From Azoarcus sp. (GTDB taxonomy: Bacteria > Pseudomonadota > Gammaproteobacteria > Burkholderiales > Rhodocyclaceae), in NCBI GenBank assembly GCA_031274995.1, contig JAISPJ010000036.1, positions 1 through 35,919 of the forward strand: a stretch of DNA of 35,919 bases, written 5' to 3'. Position 1 is the first letter of the stretch, and each line of letters opens with the position of its first letter. Positions 15,662 to 24,404 of the stretch are shown in pieces. The notes below the pieces were generated by a model. That model had not been told where the DNA came from, did no database searches, and saw only the letters and a list, made by a program, of their open reading frames with translations. Position numbers and translations under genes: made by a program.

Positions 15662-16588
15662 TTATGCTTGTATCTTCCGGTTCTCCCGTCCATCCTGCGT
15701 CGCATCCGGTTGCCGTTGCTTGTGTTTTCTCCGGCGGGGTAATCCGAAAATGTCGCGCGCCGCAACATAAAAGCTTGCGATCAGGGCAGGAATGGAGATC
15801 AGAAGGAAAAGGGCGCAAATAACCACGCCGAGTCCTTCGGCGACAAGCTCGAAAAAATTGATGACGAGAGCGGACAGGATGATGATAAAGAAGCTAAAAC
15901 AGAAGATGTAAACAAGAAAAGGCAGCCAATTGAAAAGACACCCCTTCAGGCTGGAAATCAGCGCTTTGGGCACGGATAGCCGCCACCAGCCGATGAGCTG
16001 CGGCACGAACAGGTACACCGCTGTCCACAGCGCGGAAAATATCCCGATGAAAATTGACGAATAGAGGAGCGGGGGAGAAGCAAAAACCGCCGGGCCAGGT
16101 ATCTCGGCATGTGTGACTACCCGCCACATCATGCCTCCATCGATTGGCCAAGTACTCAACAGCATGGCTGTCATCACGACAAAGTGGCAAAAACCGGCCA
16201 GCAGCAGGTCGAATGCGTGACGGCGAAAACCCGAGATCAACAGACCCGGACTGAGGTTGCGTTTACGGTCAATAGCGCGGCAGCCGTTGAAGACCCCGAG
16301 CATCAGCCCCGGATACAGTATCAGTCCGAGCAGATCGCCAACGTAAGGCGGTATCGCCGCCAGGATAATGGCGATGATGCAACTGAAGGCCAAAAAACTA
16401 AGAAATGCGGGGCTGCGCGCCCACAACATGAAACCTTCGATCAGCCAGTACCATCCATGCCGCATGGGTACACGCCGGATTTTCAGGGGACGATTATAGT
16501 GGCGATGGTCCCTGTCGCTATTCTGACGCCGGGAGTCAGGCGGCAGGGTGGCGGCCGGTTCGGCTGAGATGGCGCTGTCATTTCTCAT
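15662..16588 (-). CDS. BPSS1780-like multi-pass membrane protein
   Basis: A 308-aa integral membrane protein. The N-terminus is polar and disordered (1-42); about six hydrophobic segments follow and the tail is basic (RRRKHKQRQ). It resembles the BPSS1780 family of betaproteobacterial membrane proteins (RHGWYWLIEGFMLWARSP start, DIFGLPRR end), related to YciC-type proteins. No catalytic motif is visible. The ATG at 16588 overlaps the thrB stop codon by 4 nt, so it is translated from the thrB message. Function unknown. Confidence 0.8.
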   Translation of the reverse strand: MRNDSAISAEPAATLPPDSRRQNSDRDHRHYNRPLKIRRVPMRHGWYWLIEGFMLWARSPAFLSFLAFSCIIAIILAAIPPYVGDLLGLILYPGLMLGVFNGCRAIDRKRNLSPGLLISGFRRHAFDLLLAGFCHFVVMTAMLLSTWPIDGGMMWRVVTHAEIPGPAVFASPPLLYSSIFIGIFSALWTAVYLFVPQLIGWWRLSVPKALISSLKGCLFNWLPFLVYIFCFSFFIIILSALVINFFELVAEGLGVVICALFLLISIPALIASFYVAARDIFGLPRRRKHKQRQPDATQDGRENRKIQA

Positions 16589-17556
16589 GGATGGGGTTCA
16601 GTTTCAATCAGGGGCAGGGGAGGAACGGCATTGTAAGTACGTAGCCGCAAAATATCGCGGTATTCGTCAGGGTCTTTCACCGATACCAGTTTACCCTTGC
16701 GTGGCAGCGCATGGTCGGCTGCCCGTGACAGCCAGAACCGCAACGCCGCCGCACGCAACATCGTCGGCCAAACGATACGCTCGGCGTCGGTAAAGGGGCG
16801 GGATGAATGATAAGCGACAAGCAGGGCATCCACGCGCACCGGATCGAGTGCGCCGCCGGGCAGGCAGCACCAGTCATTGACGGTAACGGCGACATCAAAG
16901 AGCAGGGCGTCGTGGCCGGCAAAGTAGAAATCAATGACTCCACCGATGAATCCGTCTGTCCATAGCACATTGTCGCGGAAAAGATCGCCGTGGATTGCCC
17001 CGGCAGGCAGGCGCGAAAAATCGGCCTCGGCCTGTTCCTGAAAACGCAGTTCGGCATCGAGCAGGGCCGCATCATCAGCGGAGAAACGGGGCTGGAGCAA
17101 AGCAGCGGTTTGCTTGCGCCAGCGCGCGCCGCGCGGATTGGGTTGCCGCCGCCCGTAAGAACGCCCGCCCAGATGCAAACCGGCAAGCATGGAGCCGATC
17201 TGAGCGCAGTGCCCGCTATCAGGATACGTTTCCGAGGCACCGGCCAGCCGCGATACCAGCACCGCCGGTTTGCCTGCCAGTGTCCCCAGGTATTCGTTGT
17301 CGCGGTTGGCAACCGGCGCGGGCACAGGCAGGCCGTGGCGGGCGAGGTGGGCCATCAGGTGCAGGTAGTAAGGCAGTTCGGCACGCGCAATGTCCTCGAA
17401 CAGCGTCAGAACATAACGCCCGAACGAGGTCGTGACAAAGAAATTGCTGTTCTGGATGCCGCCCGCGATGCCCTCGAACTTGACCAGACGCCCGATGGAA
17501 TAATGCTCCAGCCAGCTCGTCAGGGCTTCTTCGGCGGGCAATGTGAAGACGGACAT
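16585..17556 (-). CDS. thrB: Homoserine kinase (ThrB, aminoglycoside-phosphotransferase fold)
   Basis: 323 aa. This is the APH-fold homoserine kinase (ThrB2 type) common in beta/gammaproteobacteria and rhizobia, not the GHMP-type E. coli enzyme. It converts homoserine and ATP to O-phosphohomoserine in threonine synthesis. The catalytic loop is GAIHGDLFRDNVLW, with His189, Asp191 and Asn196; the Mg-binding segment GVIDFYFAG follows. The N-lobe starts MSVFTLPAEEALTSWLEHYSIG, a typical ThrB2 beginning. It lies 10 nt after the DUF2782 gene and overlaps the downstream membrane-protein gene by 4 nt. Confidence 0.94.
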   Translation of the reverse strand: MSVFTLPAEEALTSWLEHYSIGRLVKFEGIAGGIQNSNFFVTTSFGRYVLTLFEDIARAELPYYLHLMAHLARHGLPVPAPVANRDNEYLGTLAGKPAVLVSRLAGASETYPDSGHCAQIGSMLAGLHLGGRSYGRRQPNPRGARWRKQTAALLQPRFSADDAALLDAELRFQEQAEADFSRLPAGAIHGDLFRDNVLWTDGFIGGVIDFYFAGHDALLFDVAVTVNDWCCLPGGALDPVRVDALLVAYHSSRPFTDAERIVWPTMLRAAALRFWLSRAADHALPRKGKLVSVKDPDEYRDILRLRTYNAVPPLPLIETEPHP

Positions 17557-17566
17557 GTGCCCAAAC

Positions 17567-17881
17567 TTACCAGCTCGTCAGCACCCACATCGGTACGGAC
17601 AGTTTATGGTTGCTGTCACTCCGCACCCAATGGCCATTGCCTTCCTGATCGACCATGTAATAAGAAGCTCCGTTCGACGGCGTTACCTTGACCATATAGA
17701 GTTTGCCGCGCAAACGGAATTCGGTGACAGTGTCGTTTCCACGCTTGACGATAGTGACCTGGGGTAATTCTTCTTCCAGCGGTTCGAGGCCCTCCGGTTG
17801 CTGTGCAAACAGTAATTGGGCGGCCATTGCGCCGGTACAGAAGACAACAACGGCAAACGCGGCGGACAGCGAGGGGCGCAT
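17567..17881 (-). CDS. DUF2782 domain protein, secreted or periplasmic
   Basis: A 104-aa protein with an N-terminal signal peptide (about 1-25, ending near AAQLLFAQ). The small DUF2782 domain contains VTIVKRGNDTVTEFRLRGKLYMVKVTPSNGASYYMVDQEGNG. It has no known activity. It is found beside polA and thrB in many betaproteobacteria, as here. The ATG at 17881 lies 23 nt after the LOG gene stop codon. Confidence 0.88.
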   Translation of the reverse strand: MRPSLSAAFAVVVFCTGAMAAQLLFAQQPEGLEPLEEELPQVTIVKRGNDTVTEFRLRGKLYMVKVTPSNGASYYMVDQEGNGHWVRSDSNHKLSVPMWVLTSW

Positions 17882-17904
17882 GATGAAGTTCTCCGTTTCA
17901 GGAT

Positions 17905-18627
17905 TCAGAGATTAAGCATTATTTCATGCTCTTCGGGCAAGGGCATAAACCCGCGCATTTCAAAGTGTTTGAAAATGGCCTCAACCACACCCTCGGGTTC
18001 GTCGATGACCTGAACCAGATCGAGGTCTTCGGGGGAAATCATGCGCTCGGCCACGAGTTGGTCCCTGAACCAGTCGAGCAGGCCACGCCAGAACGCGCCG
18101 TGCACGAGGATGATCGGAATTTGCCGGCTCTTGCGCGTCTGTACCAGGGTCATGGCTTCGAGCAGCTCATCGAGCGTGCCAAAGCCGCCGGGCATGACCA
18201 CGTAGGCGCTTGCGCACTTCACGAACATGAACTTGCGCGCAAAAAAGTGCTGGAAAGATTGGGAAATGTCCTGGTAGGCGTTGGACTGTTGTTCCAGCGG
18301 CAACTGGATATTGAGTCCCACTGAAGGACTTTTGCCAAAAAATGCGCCCTTGTTGGCTGCTTCCATGATGCCCGGCCCGCCTCCTGAGATAACGGAGAAC
18401 CCGGCGTCCGAGAGCAGACGGGCAATGCGCTCGGTCATCGCATAATAGGGGTGATCCGGCTCGATGCGGGCGCTACCGAAGACCGATACCGCCGGGCGGA
18501 TGGCGTTGAGCCGTTCTGCTGCTTCGACGAACTCTGCCATAATCCCAAGGATTCGCCACGATTCGCGCCCGGTGGAGTGCTGCATGTTGGTGATTACGCG
18601 GGGCGGCAATTTGTTTTTTACGCTCAT
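17905..18627 (-). CDS. LOG/TIGR00730 family Rossmann-fold protein
   Basis: A 240-aa protein of the LOG (LONELY GUY) superfamily. Diagnostic motifs are VISGGGPGIMEAANKGAF and the catalytic-type PGGFGTLDELLEAMTLVQTRK. Characterised relatives are cytokinin-type nucleoside-5'-monophosphate phosphoribohydrolases or AMP/pyrimidine nucleotide nucleosidases (PpnN-like); the substrate here cannot be set from sequence. A 36-bp gap separates its start from the divergent polA, so the two promoters must overlap or lie inside each other's coding sequence. Confidence 0.92.
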   Translation of the reverse strand: MSVKNKLPPRVITNMQHSTGRESWRILGIMAEFVEAAERLNAIRPAVSVFGSARIEPDHPYYAMTERIARLLSDAGFSVISGGGPGIMEAANKGAFFGKSPSVGLNIQLPLEQQSNAYQDISQSFQHFFARKFMFVKCASAYVVMPGGFGTLDELLEAMTLVQTRKSRQIPIILVHGAFWRGLLDWFRDQLVAERMISPEDLDLVQVIDEPEGVVEAIFKHFEMRGFMPLPEEHEIMLNL

Positions 18628-18663
18628 TGAGTCGTGCGTCCCTGTTCGAGAGGATTATGTCCG

Positions 18664-21426
18664 ATGGCCACCCTGCTGCTTGTCGATGGCTCCAGTTATC
18701 TTTATCGCGCGTTCCACGCATTGCCCGATCTGCGCACCTCGCGCGGTGAACCAACCGGAGCCGTCCGTGGCGTCGTTTCCATGCTACGTCGGCTGGCCGG
18801 GGACTACAAGGCCGAATATCGCGTTTGTGTATTCGATGCAAAAGGGCCGACCTTTCGGGACGGATGGTATCCGCAATACAAGGCGAATCGCCCGCCCATG
18901 CCCGATGACCTTGCCGCCCAGGTTGCGCCCCTGCACGAGGCAGTGAAGGCAGAAGGCTGGCCCTTGCTGTCGATTGCGGGAGTCGAAGCCGATGATGTCA
19001 TCGGCACGCTTGTCCGCCTTGCCGCCGAGCGCGGCTGGGAAGTGGTGATTTCTACCGGCGACAAAGATTTGACCCAACTCGTGCGCCCCGGTGTGCTCTG
19101 GGTCAACACGATGAGCGGGGAGGCACTTGACGAGGCCGGGGTCAAAGCCCGGTTTGGCGTGCCGCCATCGCGCATCATCGATTACCTCGCGCTGGTCGGG
19201 GATGCGGTCGACAACGTGCCCGGCGTGGAAAAATGCGGGCCCAAGACGGCGGCGAGATGGCTGGACGAATACGGCAGCCTCGACAACTTGGTCGCCCACG
19301 CGGGCGAAGTGGGCGGAAAGGCAGGCGAAAACCTGCGCCGCCACATCGATTTTCTGCCCCTTGGCCGCCGCTTGGTGACGATTGCCACCGATGTGGCTTT
19401 GCCATGCGGCCTTGACGATCTGAGCGCGCGCGACCCCGACCTCCAGGCGTTGAACGCGCTCTACGAACGGCTTGAATTCAGGAGTTGGCTGGGGCAGGAG
19501 GGGCAAACCGCCGCTACTGGTGCGCCGCCTCCCGTAGCAAAAGGCTTGGCGCGGCGCTTCCCGCCCGACGGGAACCCCACTGAACCGCCCGCCCATGCGC
19601 CGGATCGTTCCCGTTACCGCGCCATTACCGGCTGGCCGGATTTCGAGGCGCTATTGAAGCGGCTGGAGTCTGCGCCTTCCTCCACTTCCGGGCTCATTGC
19701 GCTCGATACCGAAACCACGGGGCTTGATCCGCTCACCGCGCAGTTGGTCGGCATTTCCTTTGCGTTTGCGCCGGAAGATGCGGCCTATCTGCCGCTCGCG
19801 CATCGCGGCACGGACATGCCCGCACAACTGCCATTCGATGAAACATTGGCGCGGCTCAAACCATGGCTGGAATCGGACGCGCACGCCAAACTCGGACAGA
19901 ACATCAAGTTCGATGCACATATCTTCGCCAACCACGGCATCACCCTGCGCGGCATCGCCCACGACACACTGATCCAGTCTTACGTGCTGGAAAGTGACCG
20001 CTCTCATGACATGGATTCGCTCGCCAAACGGCATCTTGGACTCACCACGATTCCCTATGCCGAAATCTGCGGCACGGGAACAAAGCGGATAGGTTTTGAC
20101 GAAGTGGCGCTGGACACGGCTACCCGCTACGCTGCTGAAGATGCCGACATCACCTTGCGGTTGCATCAAAAACTGTGGCCACAAGTAGAAACCGCCCCAA
20201 AACTGGGTACGCTCTACCGGGACATCGAACTGCCGACTCTCTCTGTACTGCTCGTGATGGAGCGAACCGGCGTGCTCATCGACCCGTTTCTTCTTGCGCG
20301 GCAAAGCAACGAACTGGGCCGCCGCCTGCTCGACCTGGAGCGTGAAGCCCACGCGCTGGCGGGGGAATCATTCAACCTCGGTTCCCCCAGGCAACTTGGC
20401 GAAATTCTCTTTGGCCGCCTCGGTTTGCCGGTGCGCAAAAAAACCGCCACCGGCCAGCCGTCGACCGATGAAGACGTTTTGAGCGAGCTTGCCGAAGACT
20501 ATCCGTTGCCCAAGCTGCTGCTCGAACACCGTAGCCTTGCCAAGCTGAAAGGCACTTATATTGATAAGCTTCCACGCATGGTCAATCCGGCGACGGGCAG
20601 GGTACATACCAGCTTTTCCCAGGCGACAGCCATCACCGGGCGGCTTGCCAGTTCCGATCCCAACCTGCAAAACATTCCCGTGCGCACGGCAGAAGGCCGC
20701 CGCATCCGCGCCGCCTTCATCGCCCCACGCGGATGCCGGATCGTTTCGGCGGACTATTCCCAAATCGAACTGCGCATCATGGCGCACCTGTCGAATGACC
20801 CCCGGTTGCTTGAAGCCTTCGCACGCAACGAAGACATCCACCGCGCGACCGCCGCCGAAGTGTTCGGCAGCGCGCCCGAAGCGGTTTCCCCTGAACAGCG
20901 CCGCTACGCAAAAGTCATCAATTTCGGCCTCATCTACGGTATGAGCGCGCACGGGCTTGCCAAGACGCTCGGAATCGAGCGCGGCGCGGCGCAAGGCTGG
21001 ATTGACCGTTATTTCACGCGCTATCCAGGCGTTGCCGCCTACATGGAAAGGGTGAAAGCCGTTGCGCACGAGCAAGGCTACGTCGAGACTGTCTTTGGGC
21101 GGCGTCTCCACCTGCCGGATATCGCAGCCCGCCAGTTTTCCCGGCGTCAGGCAGCGGAACGCGCCGCGATCAATGCTCCCATGCAGGGAACCGCCGCCGA
21201 CCTCATCAAAAAAGCGATGATCGCCGTTCATCAATGGTTGAATGCCTCGAGCCTTCAATCACGGTTGCTGCTACAGGTTCACGATGAATTGGTTCTTGAA
21301 GCACCTGAAGAGGAAATCGGCACCATCCGCGCGAACCTTCCCAAACTGATGGAAAACGTTGCCAATCTGGCCGTCCCGTTACGGGTCGATGTAGGCGTGG
21401 GAGCCAACTGGGACGAAGCGCATTGA
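18664..21426 (+). CDS. polA: DNA polymerase I
   Basis: 920 aa, full length. The 5'-3' exonuclease domain covers about 1-290 (LLVDGSSYLYRAFHAL, GVEADDVIGTL, STGDKDLTQL). The 3'-5' proofreading domain is about 320-510 and intact: Asp348 and Glu350 of DTET, then YAAEDADITLRL. The polymerase domain is 515-920: motif A with Asp697 (SADYSQIELRI), motif B RRYAKVINFGLIYG, and motif C His873-Asp874-Glu875 (LQVHDELVLE). It acts in Okazaki fragment processing and repair. I start at ATG 18664 (MATLLLVDG), with GAGAGGA 9 nt upstream; a GTG ten codons earlier is in frame but unlikely. Confidence 0.97.
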   Translation: MATLLLVDGSSYLYRAFHALPDLRTSRGEPTGAVRGVVSMLRRLAGDYKAEYRVCVFDAKGPTFRDGWYPQYKANRPPMPDDLAAQVAPLHEAVKAEGWPLLSIAGVEADDVIGTLVRLAAERGWEVVISTGDKDLTQLVRPGVLWVNTMSGEALDEAGVKARFGVPPSRIIDYLALVGDAVDNVPGVEKCGPKTAARWLDEYGSLDNLVAHAGEVGGKAGENLRRHIDFLPLGRRLVTIATDVALPCGLDDLSARDPDLQALNALYERLEFRSWLGQEGQTAATGAPPPVAKGLARRFPPDGNPTEPPAHAPDRSRYRAITGWPDFEALLKRLESAPSSTSGLIALDTETTGLDPLTAQLVGISFAFAPEDAAYLPLAHRGTDMPAQLPFDETLARLKPWLESDAHAKLGQNIKFDAHIFANHGITLRGIAHDTLIQSYVLESDRSHDMDSLAKRHLGLTTIPYAEICGTGTKRIGFDEVALDTATRYAAEDADITLRLHQKLWPQVETAPKLGTLYRDIELPTLSVLLVMERTGVLIDPFLLARQSNELGRRLLDLEREAHALAGESFNLGSPRQLGEILFGRLGLPVRKKTATGQPSTDEDVLSELAEDYPLPKLLLEHRSLAKLKGTYIDKLPRMVNPATGRVHTSFSQATAITGRLASSDPNLQNIPVRTAEGRRIRAAFIAPRGCRIVSADYSQIELRIMAHLSNDPRLLEAFARNEDIHRATAAEVFGSAPEAVSPEQRRYAKVINFGLIYGMSAHGLAKTLGIERGAAQGWIDRYFTRYPGVAAYMERVKAVAHEQGYVETVFGRRLHLPDIAARQFSRRQAAERAAINAPMQGTAADLIKKAMIAVHQWLNASSLQSRLLLQVHDELVLEAPEEEIGTIRANLPKLMENVANLAVPLRVDVGVGANWDEAH

Positions 21427-21505
21427 ACGGGCAGGCACAAGCTATGGGATGATAGGAGCCTGAGCAAAAGCTACAGCGAAACGCCATCTGCCCCATTGCC
21501 ACCCC

Positions 21506-22579
21506 ATGTTCACCCAGCCCATTCCCACCCTGCGGCGCGACGGCGGCGGCTTGGTCATTCTTGACCAGACTTTGTTGCCCTGGCGCGTCGTGGAGCGTCA
21601 GCTTGCGAGGCTCGATGATGTTGCCGAGGCGATTTTCTCGATGCGGGTGCGTGGCGCGCCTTTGATTGGCTGCGCTGCGGCCTTTGGTATGGCAGTGGCG
21701 ATGGAGGCGGGAACAGCCGATGATGCCGGGCTCGATCATGCACTGGCCGTGCTGGGCGCGACACGGCCAACGGCTGTCAATCTCGCATGGGCGCTGAATC
21801 GCATGGATGCGTGTTTGAGGCCGGTTCCTCCCCATGCGCGGCGCACGGCGGCATGGGCCGAGGCCGTGGCCATTTTTGCGGAGGATGCCGCGATGTGCAC
21901 GGCCATCGGGGTACATGGGCTGGGATTGCTCCGCGCCTTGCGCCCGCGCGGGGGACGCGCCTTGCGGGTGATGACACATTGCAACGCGGGTTGGCTGGCG
22001 ACGGCGGGAATGGGAACGGCACTTGCGCCGGTTTACGCGGCCTGTGCCGAGGGGCTGGATGTGGAGGTTTTCGTTTCCGAAACGCGCCCGCGCAATCAGG
22101 GGTTGCTGACAGCCTGGGAACTTGCCGCCGCCGGTGTCAAACATGTGCTGATTGCCGACAATGCCGCCGGGCTGCTGCTCATGCGCGGCGAGGTCGACGC
22201 GGTGATCGTCGGCGCGGATCGTATCGCGGCCAATGGCGATACCGCGAACAAGGTAGGCACGTACCTGAAGGCGCTGGCAGCACGTGCGGCAAACGTTCCG
22301 TTTTATATTGCGGCTCCCGCGTCGACTTTCGATCTGGAGACGGCTTGTGGCGAGGCGATTCCGGTGGAGGAACGCGCGGCGGAAGAAGTGTTCTTCGTCG
22401 ACGGGCTGGATGGGGAAGGCTGCCCAAGGCGGTTGAAATTGGCTCCGGTGGTGGATACCCGTGCGGTCAATCCGGCCTTCGACGTGACTCCGGCGGCGCT
22501 TGTTTCGGGTTTCATCACGGAGCGAGGGGTGTTCGGGGTTAAGGAATTGGACGGATTTTTGCGGGGCGTCCGGGTATGA
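21506..22579 (+). CDS. mtnA: S-methyl-5-thioribose-1-phosphate isomerase
   Basis: 357 aa, typical MtnA length. It isomerises 5-methylthioribose-1-phosphate to 5-methylthioribulose-1-phosphate in salvage of methylthioadenosine. The catalytic Cys is Cys159 in MTHCNAG and the catalytic Asp is Asp238 in IVGADRIAANGDTANKVGTY. RGAPLIG (about 49-55) is the phosphate/substrate region. The start is ATG 21506, 79 bp after polA. The last four bases overlap the aldolase start (ATGA), so the two enzymes are made together. No mtnK, mtnP, mtnC or mtnD lies nearby, so MTA must be cleaved by enzymes encoded elsewhere. Confidence 0.95.
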   Translation: MFTQPIPTLRRDGGGLVILDQTLLPWRVVERQLARLDDVAEAIFSMRVRGAPLIGCAAAFGMAVAMEAGTADDAGLDHALAVLGATRPTAVNLAWALNRMDACLRPVPPHARRTAAWAEAVAIFAEDAAMCTAIGVHGLGLLRALRPRGGRALRVMTHCNAGWLATAGMGTALAPVYAACAEGLDVEVFVSETRPRNQGLLTAWELAAAGVKHVLIADNAAGLLLMRGEVDAVIVGADRIAANGDTANKVGTYLKALAARAANVPFYIAAPASTFDLETACGEAIPVEERAAEEVFFVDGLDGEGCPRRLKLAPVVDTRAVNPAFDVTPAALVSGFITERGVFGVKELDGFLRGVRV

Positions 22580-23232
22580 GCAGAAAAGGAATTGAGGGCA
22601 GGAACGCGTTGGCCGGTGAGTTGCTTGCCGTGTCCTGTGCCTTGAAGGAACATCGGCTCAATGTCGGCACTGCGGGCAACGTCAGTGCGCGTTGTGACGG
22701 CGGTTTCTTGATGACGCCGTCTGGCCGTTTGCCGGAGCGGTGCTCTGCCGCCGACATGGTGTGGATGACGAAGGAAGGCGCAAGCGAGGGGGCAGGGGGG
22801 CTTGTGCCTTCTTCGGAATGGCGCATCCACCGCGACATTTACGCGAACATTCCAGAGGCAGGGGCCGTCGTCCACGCCCATTCGCCGTTTGCCACGGCGC
22901 TGGCCTGCCAGCGTGCGGACATTCCGCCGTTTCATTACATGGTTGCGCTCTTCGGTGGCGGCAGTGTGCGCTGCGCGGCCTATGCGACATTCGGTACGCA
23001 GGCGCTTTCGGAGAACGTGCTGGTGGCGCTGGCCGGGCGCAATGCCTGCCTGCTCGCCAATCACGGGATGCTGGCCTGCGGGCGCGACCTTGCGCACGCG
23101 CTGGCTCAGGCCGTAGAACTGGAAACACTGTGCGAGCAATATTGGCGCGCTTGCCAACCGGGGCCGCCGGTGTTGCTGTCCGAGGGGGAAATGGCGGAAG
23201 TGCTGGAACGTTTCCGCCATTACGGGCAGTAA
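22576..23232 (+). CDS. Class II aldolase, FucA/Ald2-like (possible MTRu-1-P aldolase; alternatively MtnB)
   Basis: A 218-aa Zn-dependent class II aldolase/adducin family enzyme. Zn-ligand histidines are His100 and His102 (VVHAHS) and His163 (ANHGML). The catalytic Glu is Glu81 in PSSEWRIHRDIY. Tyr121 (HYM) and Tyr216 at the C-terminus match the two mechanistic tyrosines of E. coli FucA. PSSEWR, IPPFHYM, CAAYATFGTQALSENV and the YGQ end follow FucA closely. Overlap with mtnA implies the substrate is 5-methylthioribulose-1-phosphate. Automatic annotation might say MtnB (dehydratase). The FucA-like active site instead suggests aldol cleavage to DHAP and methylthioacetaldehyde, as in the DHAP shunt of Rhodospirillum rubrum and some E. 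coli. Confidence 0.82.
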   Translation: MSRKGIEGRNALAGELLAVSCALKEHRLNVGTAGNVSARCDGGFLMTPSGRLPERCSAADMVWMTKEGASEGAGGLVPSSEWRIHRDIYANIPEAGAVVHAHSPFATALACQRADIPPFHYMVALFGGGSVRCAAYATFGTQALSENVLVALAGRNACLLANHGMLACGRDLAHALAQAVELETLCEQYWRACQPGPPVLLSEGEMAEVLERFRHYGQ

Positions 23233-23442
23233 TAAACCTTGTTTTTATTGGATGTTCCGGCACGGCAGCGCCACGGCGACGTCTCGGATCAAAGCCCGGG
23301 AAACAGCCAGGCGGGCTGCCGAACCCTTATGATGGCATCATGCCTGCATTGTCTGGAGGAGCGATACCAAGTTGAATACATCTCCCACACAGCCATTCGG
23401 TGCAAATAGGGCTCGCGCCGATTATTGATTTTTATATATTTT

Positions 23443-24288
23443 TTATTTTGTTCTGGATAAAAAGTAATTGGCGGAGACGCCGGAAACTATCACAAGCGCC
23501 ACTCCCAGAAATTCCATCCAGCCCAGATGCTCGCCCCATAAAATAACGCCGGACAGCATGGCAAATATTACCGTCGTATAAGTCAGGCTTGCGCTCAACA
23601 GTACTTTGCCCCGCGAATAGGCGCGGGTCATTGTCAGTTGTCCCAGCGTGGCGAAAATCCCTGTTCCGGCAAGCATGAGGAACCCCCGGAAGGTGATCGG
23701 ATTCAGGCTCGAAAATACGATCCAGACCAAGCCCAATAACGTTGAAATGAGCGAAAAATAAAACACCGTGCGCGACACCGGTTCCCCGAGCCGTCCCAGG
23801 CCGCTCACATCGAAATACACCATTGCCGTCAGAACGGCAGAAGCCAGCGCCACGGATGCGCCAAACAGACTTTGCCCTTCAAACGTCGGTTGCAGCAAAA
23901 AAACGACTCCCAGGAATCCCATCCCCAGGGCAAACATGATTCCCCGGTTGAGCCTGAGCCCGCGAAAGAACATCAGCATCAACACCAGGAAAACAGGAGA
24001 CGTGTAATTCAGCGTTACAGCCGTTGCCAGCGGCAGCAGGGAAATGGCACAGAAATAAACCGAAAGCGAGCAAAACCCCGTTACACCCCGTTTCACATGC
24101 CAGAGCCAGTGCGGGGTTGCCAGACGCACATTGCGCCAGCGCACCAGCACCAACATGATGAAAAACATGACTACAGAGCGGTAAAATACAATCTCCGCCA
24201 GCGAATATCCTTCCTTCGCCGAGAGTTTGACGCACACCCCCATGCCCGCAAAAAGAAAACCGGCAACGACCATCCACAGGGATTGCAT
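23443..24288 (-). CDS. DMT superfamily transporter (EamA domains)
   Basis: A 281-aa membrane protein with about ten hydrophobic helices in two EamA repeats (1-135 and 145-280). Typical segments are VFYRSVVMFFIMLVLVRWR, LLPLATAVTLNYTSPVFLVLMLMF and ILWGEHLGWMEFLGVALVIVSGV. It probably exports or imports small metabolites such as amino acids, nucleosides or sugars; the substrate is unpredictable. It is the only minus-strand gene among plus-strand neighbours from 18.66 kb onward, diverging from the WbpV-like gene. No clear ribosome-binding site precedes ATG 24288. Confidence 0.9.
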   Translation of the reverse strand: MQSLWMVVAGFLFAGMGVCVKLSAKEGYSLAEIVFYRSVVMFFIMLVLVRWRNVRLATPHWLWHVKRGVTGFCSLSVYFCAISLLPLATAVTLNYTSPVFLVLMLMFFRGLRLNRGIMFALGMGFLGVVFLLQPTFEGQSLFGASVALASAVLTAMVYFDVSGLGRLGEPVSRTVFYFSLISTLLGLVWIVFSSLNPITFRGFLMLAGTGIFATLGQLTMTRAYSRGKVLLSASLTYTTVIFAMLSGVILWGEHLGWMEFLGVALVIVSGVSANYFLSRTK

Positions 24289-24324
24289 GAGAGGGCTTAT
24301 TTACTCTTCAAACTGGGGGTACAG

Positions 24325-24330
24325 ATTATA
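24325..24330 (-). promoter_or_regulatory. Candidate -10 box of the DMT transporter gene
   Basis: A perfect minus-strand TATAAT (24330-24325) lies about 36 bp upstream of the transporter start. No good -35 is found at 16-18 bp. It sits in the 116-bp divergent gap shared with the WbpV-like gene. Confidence 0.33.
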
Positions 24331-24404
24331 CTTGGCCTAAGGCATCTATCCTTCAGCCCTCATGAGTGCTGGGGACTGAAACGAAACTCGGCGCGTGTTC
24401 GTCT

